This document shows, piece by piece, positions 6,452-11,676 of a DNA stretch of 11,676 nucleotides. A program made the position numbers and the translations under genes. This DNA comes from Pseudomonadota bacterium. Its GTDB lineage: Bacteria > Pseudomonadota > Gammaproteobacteria > Steroidobacterales > Steroidobacteraceae. Below the pieces are notes generated by a model. That model ran no database searches. It saw nothing but the letters and a program-made list of their open reading frames with translations, and had not been told where the DNA came from. Location of the stretch: contig JAKBBE010000085.1 in the NCBI GenBank assembly GCA_021826035.1, positions 1-11,676 of the forward strand, given 5' to 3'. Every line of letters begins with the position of its first letter. The stretch's first letter is position 1.

Positions 6452-7060
6452 ATGAGTCTGCAGCGACTGTTTCCGACGTTGATCTACTCCCGGCGAGTCC
6501 CCGCCGCGGCCCGCCTCGGGCCGCGGCTGCTGCGCGAGTGCCGTCAACTGCAGTTGGACGATGCCGGCGGCCGGCGCTGGTCGGCGAAGAATTATCCGGG
6601 CGGCTACACCTCGTACGGCTCGGCGTTCCGGATGCACCAGCTCTCCCCGACGTTCGCGGCGCTGGAGCGTGCGCTCGACCGGCACGTTGCCGCGTTCGCG
6701 CGTGCGCTCGAGTTCGACCTGACGGGGCGGGCGCTCAGCATGACCGACTGCTGGGTGAACGTCATGCCGCGCGGTACCGCGCACGGATTGCACCTGCATC
6801 CGCTTGCGACCATCAGCGGCACGTACTATCTCAAGACGCCGCGCGGCTGCGCGGCGCTGAAACTCGAAGATCCGAGGCTCGAGCGCATGATGGCCGCGCC
6901 ACCGCGGCGCCGCGGTGCGAGTCGCACCAACCGGCCATGGGTCGAGATCCCGGCCGCCGCGGGCAGCATCGTGCTGTTCGAGAGCTGGTTGCGCCACGAG
7001 GTCCCGGCCAACTCGGCCGGCGAGCGCATCAGCATCAGCTTCAATTACGGCTGGTTTTGA
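6452..7060 (+). CDS. Putative 2OG-Fe(II) oxygenase (TIGR02466 / 2OG-FeII_Oxy_5-like)
   Basis: Small cytoplasmic protein of 202 residues resembling the uncharacterised TIGR02466-type 2-oxoglutarate/Fe(II) dioxygenases. Visible: an N-terminal LFPTLIYS (6-13), WVNVMPRGTAHGLHLHPLAT (101-120), SGTYYLKTP (122-130), LKLEDPR (136-142), GSIVLFESWLRHEVP (171-185) and a closing ERISISFNYGW (191-201). Predicted iron ligands are H114 and H116 of HLHP plus H182; R192 is placed to bind the 2OG carboxylate. Classical members have HxD/E in place of HxH, so ligand assignment is tentative. Substrate unknown. It starts 24 bases after aceA and is followed by the operon-ending hairpin, so it is probably the third gene of the operon. 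Its start lacks a Shine-Dalgarno sequence; TATACT at 6440-6445 could give a near-leaderless transcript. An 18-bp palindrome at 6900-6917 encodes part of an Arg/Pro-rich loop (PPRRRGASR, 150-158). Confidence 0.75.
   Translation: MSLQRLFPTLIYSRRVPAAARLGPRLLRECRQLQLDDAGGRRWSAKNYPGGYTSYGSAFRMHQLSPTFAALERALDRHVAAFARALEFDLTGRALSMTDCWVNVMPRGTAHGLHLHPLATISGTYYLKTPRGCAALKLEDPRLERMMAAPPRRRGASRTNRPWVEIPAAAGSIVLFESWLRHEVPANSAGERISISFNYGWF
6900..6917. repeat. Perfect 18-bp palindrome inside the oxygenase gene
   Basis: CACCGCGGCGCCGCGGTG equals its own reverse complement. It encodes the Pro/Arg part of a likely surface loop. No regulatory role can be read from it; high GC content and Pro/Arg codons make such palindromes easier to form by chance. 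Confidence 0.85.
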
Positions 7061-7120
7061 GTCCGCCCGGCCGCGTACGTCGGGCGTGATCCGCCGTCCG
7101 TGCGGTCTGCTGCAGGGCTC

Positions 7121-7172
7121 GCCCAGGGTCCGTCGGCGCGCTCAGCGCCGACGGACCCTGGGCAGCGTCTTT
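7121..7172. terminator. Bidirectional hairpin terminator between the aceBA-oxygenase operon and slyD
   Basis: Arms 7121-7139 and 7145-7163 form a perfect 19-bp stem (outer bases GCCCAGGGTCC and its complement) with the five-base loop GCTCA. A short TCTTT follows on the plus strand, ending at the slyD stop. It is the only strong hairpin between these convergent genes, so it probably ends transcripts from both sides, though the T-run is weak. Confidence 0.75.
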
Positions 7173-7657
7173 CAGTGATCGTGGTGGCCGTGCGGTCCAT
7201 GCACGTGGCCGTGCGAGAGTTCTTCCGCCGTGGCGGCGCGCACCTCCTCGATCCTCACTTCGAAGTGCAGGCTCTTGCCCGCCAGCGGGTGGTTGCCGTC
7301 GAGTGTCACCATGTCGCCGAGGATCTTGGTCACGGTGAGGGCCTGGGGCCCTTCGGCGCTCTGCGCATGCAGGCGCATGCCGACCTTCACGTCCTTGATC
7401 CCGCGCAGCGAGCGGCGTGGCACGCTCTGGACGAGGCGCTCATCGTATTCGCCGTAGCCTTGCGCCGCCGGCACTGTGACCGTGAGCTCATCGCCTGAGT
7501 TCTTGCCCGTCAGTTCCTGCTCGAGGCCGGCGATGAGGTTGCCGTGGCCGTGCAGGTAGGCAAGCGGCTCGCCCGTCTCGGAGCGGTCGAGCACCGTGCC
7601 GGTATCGTCCTTGAGGGTGTAGTGAATGCTGACGACGGAATCTGTGCCAATGGCCAT
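7172..7657 (-). CDS. slyD: FKBP-type peptidyl-prolyl cis-trans isomerase, SlyD type
   Basis: Cytoplasmic prolyl isomerase and chaperone of 161 residues; SlyD proteins also bind nickel and help hydrogenase and other metalloenzyme maturation. The FKBP domain is split: N-terminal part at about 1-69 (SIHYTLKDDTGTVLD, HGHGNLIAGLEQELTGK, VPAAQGYGEYD), an insert-in-flap chaperone domain at about 70-120, then the return strand GNHPLAGKSLHFEVRIEEV (121-139). The tail (148-161) is short and His-rich, with seven histidines and no cysteines, unlike the long Cys/His tail of E. coli SlyD; metal binding is therefore probable but likely reduced. Start: ATG 7657 with GGAG eight bases upstream; an in-frame TTG one codon earlier is less likely. 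Convergent with the oxygenase gene and divergent from the small ORF. No metabolic link to its neighbours is evident. Confidence 0.93.
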   Translation of the reverse strand: MAIGTDSVVSIHYTLKDDTGTVLDRSETGEPLAYLHGHGNLIAGLEQELTGKNSGDELTVTVPAAQGYGEYDERLVQSVPRRSLRGIKDVKVGMRLHAQSAEGPQALTVTKILGDMVTLDGNHPLAGKSLHFEVRIEEVRAATAEELSHGHVHGPHGHHDH

Positions 7658-7898
7658 CAAAGAGGCTCCGGAAGTGCAGAAAGAGGAAGAAATGTGGCGC
7701 AGCGGATCTGCGCGAACAGGCTGAATTCTAGCGCGCCGAGCGCGCCGCCGTCACGCCGGGGGAGGCGTGCGGCTCTCTCGAAAGGAATATCCGCACCGCC
7801 CCCGCGCTGGACAGGGTCACGACTCCCGCGATGGACATGTCGCGGCACCTTTGGATCTCTACACTTGCGCGCGTTGGTTAATCCAAAGGAAGAAGCAC
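7658..7898. other. Intergenic region between slyD and the small ORF
   Basis: 241 bases with no convincing gene. It must hold the slyD promoter and leader (minus strand) and the start region of the small ORF (plus strand), but I could not fix a good promoter for either. It contains a six-pair hairpin (GCGCAG/CTGCGC, 7697-7713) and the stronger bulged hairpin listed at 7747-7773. Open frames across it have no family resemblance. Confidence 0.6.
7747..7773. repeat. Bulged GC-rich hairpin in the slyD upstream region
   Basis: GCCG-T-CACGCC pairs with GGCGTG-CGGC around a GGGGGA loop, giving ten pairs with one bulged T. It is followed by TCTCTCG, not a T-run. It may structure a 5' leader or be incidental in GC-rich DNA. 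Confidence 0.4.
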
Positions 7899-7985
7899 AT
7901 GGTTATTGCTGCATCGCAGATCATCCTCACCTTCGCGCTGCTGATCGGCTACTCGATCGACACCATCGTCTCGAAGAGCGAGTAA
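7899..7985 (+). CDS. Small hydrophobic protein, 28 residues, probably one membrane helix
   Basis: Not recognised as any known family. The ORF encodes MVIAASQIILTFALLIGYSI and then DTIVSKSE. Residues about 2-20 are almost all hydrophobic and could form a single membrane helix; the end is polar. Support for translation: AAAGGA at 7885-7890 lies eight bases before the ATG, one of the best ribosome sites in the window, and a TAA stop is followed by hairpins. The open frame extends upstream to 7767, but that part is arginine-rich and unlike a protein start, so the internal ATG is preferred. It is divergent from slyD and convergent with prpB, in its own transcription unit if real. It could be a small regulatory membrane peptide or a chance ORF. 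Confidence 0.5.
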   Translation: MVIAASQIILTFALLIGYSIDTIVSKSE

Positions 7986-7988
7986 CAC

Positions 7989-8016
7989 GGGTTCGAACCC
8001 GCGCGCCTGCGCGGGT
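7989..8016. terminator. Hairpin cluster between the small ORF and prpB
   Basis: GGGTTCGAACCC (7989-8000) is a perfect 12-bp palindrome. Overlapping it, ACCCGCGC (7997-8004) and GCGCGGGT (8009-8016) form an eight-pair stem with loop GCCT. The two structures share bases and exclude each other. They lie between convergent stops (7985 and 8023), so a bidirectional terminator role is likely even without a T-run. Confidence 0.45.
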
Positions 8017-8022
8017 CGACGC

Positions 8023-8928
8023 TCACCTTGGTACGACGCTCTTGACGATCGAGGCATCGAGCGTCTCGTAGTCCGCATACGCGATGGTTTCATAGAGCTC
8101 CTGGCGTGTCTGCATCCGGCCGATGAGGCTCTTCGGGCCGCCCTCGCGAGCGATCGTCGCGTACAGCTCCTCGTGTGCCTTCGCCGCGATTCGCAGCGCA
8201 CTCACCGGCCAGATCACCATTCGATAGCCCATGGCGCGGAACTCTTCGGCCGTGAAATAGGGCGTGCGGCCGAATTCAGTCATGTTCGCGAGCAACGGCG
8301 CGTCGATGCGCTGGGCGAATTCGCGGAACATCTGCGCGCTGGTCAGGGCTTCCGGAAAAATGGCATCGGCGCCCGCCTCGAGATACCGCCGAGCCCGCGC
8401 CACCGCGCCGTCGAGGCCCTCGCTGGCCGCCGCATCGGTGCGCGCGATGATGTACAGGTGGCGGCGTGCACGCGCCGCGGCGGCGATCTTCGCGGCCATC
8501 TCCTCGGCGGCCACGAGGCGCTTGTCGTTGAGGTGACCGCACTTCTTGGGCAGCACCTGATCCTCGATGTGCACGGCCGCGGCGCCGGCCTCCTCGAATG
8601 CGCGCACCATGTGCATCACATTCAGCGCCTCCCCGTAGCCGGTGTCCCCGTCGACCAGAACCGGCAATGCGCAGGCACGGGTGACCTGGCGGATGAACCC
8701 GCACACGTCCTCCACGGTGATGATGCCCAGGTCGGGCAAGCCCATCGAGGCGCTCATCGCGGCGCCCGACAGATACAGCGCCTCGAAGCCGGCCCGTTTG
8801 GCCTGCAGCGCGGCCAGTCCGTTGTACGCCCCCGGCAGCGGCAGGATGGGCCCGCGGCGCACGAGCGTGCGGAAGCGCTCGCCGGCGGGCGTGGTGGGCA
8901 GATCTGCGCCAATCAGATACGTGCTCAA
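8023..8928 (-). CDS. prpB: 2-Methylisocitrate lyase
   Basis: Last step of the methylcitrate cycle: splits 2-methylisocitrate into pyruvate and succinate. 301 residues, in the usual size range for PrpB and much shorter than isocitrate lyase. Marks: PGAYNGLAALQAKRAGFEAL (32-51), LYLSGAAMSASMG (51-63), LVDGDTGYG (91-99) for metal binding, the active-site KKCGHLNDK (128-136) with C130, IIARTDA, and NMTEFGRTPYF followed by VIWPVSALRIA. Start: TTG at 8928; no ATG occurs before residue 58, and the prpD stop runs into GAGGG eight bases before this TTG, a good ribosome site. It lies 11 bases after prpD and is the third gene of prpC-prpD-prpB. A carboxyvinyl-carboxyphosphonate mutase-like member of the same superfamily is the alternative; the operon makes PrpB far more likely. 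Confidence 0.94.
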   Translation of the reverse strand: MSTYLIGADLPTTPAGERFRTLVRRGPILPLPGAYNGLAALQAKRAGFEALYLSGAAMSASMGLPDLGIITVEDVCGFIRQVTRACALPVLVDGDTGYGEALNVMHMVRAFEEAGAAAVHIEDQVLPKKCGHLNDKRLVAAEEMAAKIAAAARARRHLYIIARTDAAASEGLDGAVARARRYLEAGADAIFPEALTSAQMFREFAQRIDAPLLANMTEFGRTPYFTAEEFRAMGYRMVIWPVSALRIAAKAHEELYATIAREGGPKSLIGRMQTRQELYETIAYADYETLDASIVKSVVPR

Positions 8929-8941
8929 CGCCGTGGCCCTC
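8929..8941 (-). promoter_or_regulatory. Ribosome binding site fixing the TTG start of prpB
   Basis: On the minus strand the prpD TGA stop continues as TGAGGG, so GAGGG (8941-8937) precedes TTG (8928-8926) by eight bases. This overlap of stop and ribosome site suggests translational coupling of prpD and prpB. Confidence 0.6.
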
Positions 8942-10391
8942 AGATGACGAACAGATCCAGATACTCGTGGACGGGTGTGCGCTCGAGCCGACTCTGCTCG
9001 AGCGACACCTCGGCGATCACGCGCTGCTGCTTCTGCGGGAACCGCCGCGCCAGATTGCGACGGAATTTCTCGATCAGCAGCGGGATGCCATCGGTGCGGC
9101 GGCGGCGGTGGCCGAGCGGATACTCGACCACGACCTCCGCTAGCTCGCGACCGTCGGTCAGGCGCACGGTGAGCGCATTGGCGATGGAGCGCTTCTCGGG
9201 GTCGAGGTAATCGCGCGTGAACTGCGGGTCCTCGACGCAGTGGATGCGCGCGCGCAGCGCATCGATGCGCGGATCGCTCGCTACGCCGTCTTCATAGTCG
9301 GCGGCGGTGAGGCGGCCGAACAGCAGAGGCACGGCCACCATGTATTGAATGCAGTGATCGCGGTCGGCCGGATTGGCGAGCGGACCGTGCTTGTCGATGA
9401 TGCGCACGCACGCCTCGTGCGTGCGCACCGTGATGCGTTCGATCGCCTCGACGCCGACCCCGAGCTGCGCGAGGTGCCGGTGGATCTGCATGGCCGCCTC
9501 CACGGCCGTCTGCGCGTGGAACTCGGCCGGGTAGGAAATCTTAAACAGCACGTTCTCCATCACGTACGAGCCGTAGCCGCGGGAGAACTTCAGCGGCTGT
9601 CCCTTGAACAGCGCGTCGTAGAAGCCCCAGGTCTTGGCGCTGAGTACGGTCGGGTAGCCCATCTCCCCGGTGCGCGCGATCAGCGCGAGCCGTACGGCGC
9701 GGCTGGTGGCATCGCCGGCCGCCCAGCTCTTGCGCGAGCCGGCGTTCGGCGCATGTCGGTAGGTGCGCAGGCTCTGCCCGTCGACCCAGGCGAGCGAGAC
9801 GGCATTGATGAGCTCAGCACGCGTCAGGCCGAGCAGCTGGCCGACCACCGCGGTCGAGGCCACCTTCACCAGCACCACGTGGTCGAGACCGACGCGGTTG
9901 AAGCTGTTCTCAAGCGCGATCACGCCCTGGATCTCGTGCGCCCGGATCATTCCGGTGAGCACCTCGCGCATGGTCAGCGGCGCGCGCGCGTTCGCAATCG
10001 CCTGGCGCGAGAGCCAGTCGGCGGTGGCGAGGATGCCGCCGAGGTTGTCGGACGGGTGGCCCCATTCGGCGGCGAGCCAGGTGTCGTTGAAGTCGAGCCA
10101 GCGGATCATCGCCCCGATGTTGAAGGCGGCCTGGATCGGGTCGAGCTGGAACTGGGTGCCCGGGACGCGCGCGCCGTTCGGCACCGTGGTGCCGGGGACG
10201 ATCGGGCCGAGCAGCTTGGTGCACGCCGGGTACTCGAGCGCCTCGAGGCCGCAGCCGAGCGTATCGAGCAGACAGTAGTGCGCGGTCTGATAGGCGAGCT
10301 CGCTGAGCGGCGCGGCATCGAGCACGTAATCGACGATGTCGGTCAGAACCTTATCCGGGGCCGGACGGGCGGAGTCGTGATGAGCGGACAT
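8940..10391 (-). CDS. prpD: 2-Methylcitrate dehydratase
   Basis: Dehydrates 2-methylcitrate to 2-methyl-cis-aconitate in the methylcitrate cycle; no Fe-S cluster is needed. MmgE/PrpD family, 483 residues from the chosen start, the same length as E. coli PrpD. Marks: [20 protein letters not shown] near the N terminus, [20 protein letters not shown] (about 94-113), [46 protein letters not shown] and [13 protein letters not shown]. Start: ATG 10391 has GGTGA eight bases upstream; a GTG four codons earlier (10403) has no ribosome site. It begins 22 bases after prpC and ends 11 bases before prpB. No acnD or prpF is present, so this organism uses the PrpD route here rather than AcnD-PrpF. Rehydration to methylisocitrate must come from an aconitase (AcnB type) encoded elsewhere. 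Confidence 0.95.
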   Translation of the reverse strand: MSAHHDSARPAPDKVLTDIVDYVLDAAPLSELAYQTAHYCLLDTLGCGLEALEYPACTKLLGPIVPGTTVPNGARVPGTQFQLDPIQAAFNIGAMIRWLDFNDTWLAAEWGHPSDNLGGILATADWLSRQAIANARAPLTMREVLTGMIRAHEIQGVIALENSFNRVGLDHVVLVKVASTAVVGQLLGLTRAELINAVSLAWVDGQSLRTYRHAPNAGSRKSWAAGDATSRAVRLALIARTGEMGYPTVLSAKTWGFYDALFKGQPLKFSRGYGSYVMENVLFKISYPAEFHAQTAVEAAMQIHRHLAQLGVGVEAIERITVRTHEACVRIIDKHGPLANPADRDHCIQYMVAVPLLFGRLTAADYEDGVASDPRIDALRARIHCVEDPQFTRDYLDPEKRSIANALTVRLTDGRELAEVVVEYPLGHRRRRTDGIPLLIEKFRRNLARRFPQKQQRVIAEVSLEQSRLERTPVHEYLDLFVI

Positions 10392-10413
10392 GTGAGGGGT
10401 CACCGTTGCGGAT

Positions 10414-11574
10414 TCAGGGGCGGCGTTCGATGGGTGCGAACGGGCGCGGTTCGGGGCCGACGTAATGGGCAGTCGGGCGGATGATCTTGCCGTCGGCGCG
10501 CTGCTCGAGCACGTGCGCCGCCCAGCCGGCGGTGCGTGCGATGACGAACAGAGGCGTGAACATCGCAGTCGGCACGCCCATCAGGTGATAGGAGACTGCG
10601 GAGAACCAGTCGAGATTGGGGAACATGCGCTTCTCGCGCATCATCACCGTCTCGAGGCGATCAGCGACCGCGAACATCTTCAGATCACCGGTCTGCTCGG
10701 CGAGTTCGCGGGCCAGTTGCTTGACGATCTGGTGACGCGGGTCGGCCACCGTATACACCGGATGGCCGAAGCCGATGATCACTTCCTTTCTCGCCAGGCG
10801 CGCCAGGATGTCCGCCTCGGCGCTGTCCGGATCGGCATAGCGTTGCTGGATCTCGCAGGCCACTTCGTTGGCACCGCCGTGCTTCGGCCCGCGCAGCGCG
10901 CCGATCGCACCGGTGATGCACGAGTACAGATCGGACCCGGTGCCGGCAATCACGCGCGCGGTGAAGGTTGAGGCGTTGAATTCGTGCTCGGCATAGAGGA
11001 TGAGCGAGGTGTGCATCGCGCGCACCCACTGCGCCGGCGGCGGCCGGCGGTGCAGCAGGTGCAGGAAGTGTCCGCCGATCGAGTCATCGTCCGTCTCGAC
11101 GCCGATGCGATGTCCGCCATGGCTGGCGTGATACCAGTAGGCCAGCATCGAGCCGAGCGAGGCGATCAGACGATCGGCGATGTCGCGCGCGCCGGCGGCG
11201 CCGTGCTCATCCTTCTCCGGCAGTGCACAGCCGAGGGCCGACACACCGGTGCGCAACACGTCCATGGGATGCGATGCGGCCGGCAGGCTCTCGAGCACCG
11301 TACGGACCGTGGCCGGCAGGCCGCAGAGCGCTCGCAGCTTGGCCTTGTAGGCGGCGAGTTCCGTGCGGTTCGGCAGGCTCCCGTGAATCAGCAGATGAGC
11401 GATCTCCTCGTACTCGCAGGCCGTGGCGATCTCAAGGATGTCGTAGCCGCGGTAGTGCAGATCGTTGCCGCTGCGCCCCACGGTGCACAGCTCGGTGTTG
11501 CCCGCCGGCACGCCCGAGAGCGCGACGGATTTCTTCGCCTTCGGCGCGGTGGCCGGCTGGTCTGGCTGGTTCAT
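10414..11574 (-). CDS. prpC: 2-Methylcitrate synthase
   Basis: Condenses propionyl-CoA with oxaloacetate to 2-methylcitrate, the entry of the cycle; such enzymes also have some citrate synthase activity. 386 residues, against 389 in E. coli PrpC, to which it is very similar ([20 protein letters not shown] at about 17-36, [16 protein letters not shown] at 160-175). Catalytic residues of the citrate synthase family are present: H232 ([10 protein letters not shown]), H271 (GFGHPVY) and D322 ([10 protein letters not shown]); H197 (AEHEFNAST) is at the substrate site. Start: ATG 11574, where similarity begins; the frame stays open to 11652, but those 26 residues would cover the control region and the LysR start. 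No clear Shine-Dalgarno sequence. First gene of prpC-prpD-prpB, divergent from the LysR gene. Confidence 0.96.
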   Translation of the reverse strand: MNQPDQPATAPKAKKSVALSGVPAGNTELCTVGRSGNDLHYRGYDILEIATACEYEEIAHLLIHGSLPNRTELAAYKAKLRALCGLPATVRTVLESLPAASHPMDVLRTGVSALGCALPEKDEHGAAGARDIADRLIASLGSMLAYWYHASHGGHRIGVETDDDSIGGHFLHLLHRRPPPAQWVRAMHTSLILYAEHEFNASTFTARVIAGTGSDLYSCITGAIGALRGPKHGGANEVACEIQQRYADPDSAEADILARLARKEVIIGFGHPVYTVADPRHQIVKQLARELAEQTGDLKMFAVADRLETVMMREKRMFPNLDWFSAVSYHLMGVPTAMFTPLFVIARTAGWAAHVLEQRADGKIIRPTAHYVGPEPRPFAPIERRP

Positions 11575-11591
11575 GGCCGCACTGTAGTCCG

Positions 11592-11600
11592 CTTCAGAAC
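11592..11600. promoter_or_regulatory. CTTCAGAAC motif shared with the aceB leader
   Basis: The 9-mer CTTCAGAAC also occurs at 3450-3458, just upstream of aceB. Its core TTCnGAA is a short dyad, so it can be read from either strand. Here it lies 18-26 bases before the prpC start. A common operator is an inference. Confidence 0.3.
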
Positions 11601-11629
11601 TAGACGAAAATACATTGAAAATCAAAACT

Positions 11630-11648
11630 CGATATGTGAAAAATATCG
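11630..11648. promoter_or_regulatory. LysR-type operator candidate (T-N11-A dyad)
   Basis: CGATAT (11630-11635) and ATATCG (11643-11648) form a perfect six-base inverted repeat around seven bases. T11633 and A11645 give the T-N11-A pattern typical of LysR-type regulator sites, symmetric about 11639. It ends two bases before the LysR start and lies about 55 bases upstream of the prpC start, as expected for autorepression plus control of a divergent target. Confidence 0.6.
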
Positions 11649-11650
11649 TC

Positions 11651-11676
11651 ATGGAACTTCGCCACTTGCGCTACTT
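11651..11676 (+). CDS. LysR-family transcriptional regulator, first eight codons only
   Basis: The last 26 bases read ATG then MELRHLRY, with two bases (TT) of the next codon, fitting [10 protein letters not shown] is a typical N terminus of LysR-type regulators such as BenM and CatM, the first helix of the winged helix-turn-helix domain. The gene runs off the window, so effector and target cannot be judged. It is divergent from prpCDB with a T-N11-A dyad in between, the standard LysR arrangement, suggesting control of prpCDB and of itself. No Shine-Dalgarno sequence is visible before the ATG. Confidence 0.7.

Noticed and set aside
5504..6997. 497-codon frame antisense to aceA and the oxygenase gene
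   Set aside because: It spans two real genes and their spacer, with composition typical of a GC shadow.
6424..7089. 221-codon frame overlapping the oxygenase gene in another frame
   Set aside because: The 202-residue frame carries the oxygenase motifs; this one is an Arg/Ala-rich shadow.
7767..7898. 72-residue version of the small ORF
   Set aside because: The extra N-terminal part is Arg/His-rich with no ribosome site, whereas the internal ATG has an excellent one.
7986..8003. GGGTTCGAACCC as a tRNA T-arm or an integration (att) remnant
   Set aside because: With TTCGAAC as the T-loop only the first two stem pairs form, no acceptor or anticodon arm is present, and no integrase is nearby.
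9240..10484. Long open frame antisense to prpD
   Set aside because: PrpD is unmistakable on the other strand; the antisense product is low-complexity Arg/Val/Ala/Gly.
11575..11652. N-terminal extension of PrpC to an ATG at 11652
   Set aside because: It would add 26 unrelated residues, cover the dyad and overlap the LysR start; similarity to PrpC begins at 11574.
1..11676. Mobile elements, phage genes, CRISPR arrays, rRNA or tRNA genes
   Set aside because: None seen: no transposase or integrase motifs, no regularly spaced repeats, no RNA-gene signatures.

Overview
GC-rich bacterial chromosome, most likely from a gammaproteobacterium. The proteins resemble gammaproteobacterial versions: MSA-type malate synthase AceB, AceA, an E. 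coli-like PrpC, and a Bkd-type branched-chain keto acid dehydrogenase. That placement is an inference; no rRNA, tRNA or other marker is present. I see no phage genes, insertion sequences or CRISPR. The window reads as one block of acyl-CoA carbon metabolism.

Layout. (1) 1-1819, plus strand: the 3' end of the E1-beta gene and the complete E2 gene of a branched-chain 2-oxoacid dehydrogenase, joined by an ATGA overlap. (2) 1821-3371, minus strand: a 516-residue XRE-type regulator of the short-chain fatty acyl-CoA regulator kind (RamB/PrpR/PccR-like), convergent with E2 with one base between the stops. (3) 3372-3466: a compact AT-rich control region with two overlapping, oppositely directed promoter candidates. 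(4) 3467-7060, plus strand: aceB (malate synthase A), aceA (isocitrate lyase) and a small putative 2OG-Fe(II) oxygenase, closed by a 19-bp-stem hairpin that also serves the convergent slyD. (5) 7172-7657, minus strand: slyD (FKBP prolyl isomerase with a His-rich tail). (6) 7658-8022: mostly non-coding, with hairpins and a 28-codon ORF for a hydrophobic peptide behind a good ribosome binding site. (7) 8023-11574, minus strand: methylcitrate-cycle operon in the order prpC-prpD-prpB. (8) 11575-11650: AT-rich divergent control region carrying a T-N11-A dyad, then the first eight codons of a LysR-type regulator at the right edge.

How the parts fit. Branched-chain amino acid breakdown through the Bkd complex gives acyl-CoAs that end as acetyl-CoA and propionyl-CoA. 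AceB and AceA (glyoxylate shunt) assimilate the acetyl-CoA. PrpC, PrpD and PrpB turn propionyl-CoA into pyruvate and succinate. The ScfR-type regulator sits where this family is known to act, beside glyoxylate-shunt and propionyl-CoA genes, and is the best candidate for linking the operons. The LysR gene is a second candidate for prp control.

No obviously new multi-gene system is visible; the enzymes are well-known families. The less ordinary points are the degenerate metallopeptidase motif and Cys-rich tail of the regulator, a perfect GC-only hairpin inside its gene, the nested promoters, a motif shared by the aceB and prpC leaders, the oxygenase carried behind aceBA, the C-D-B order of prp, and the 28-residue peptide.
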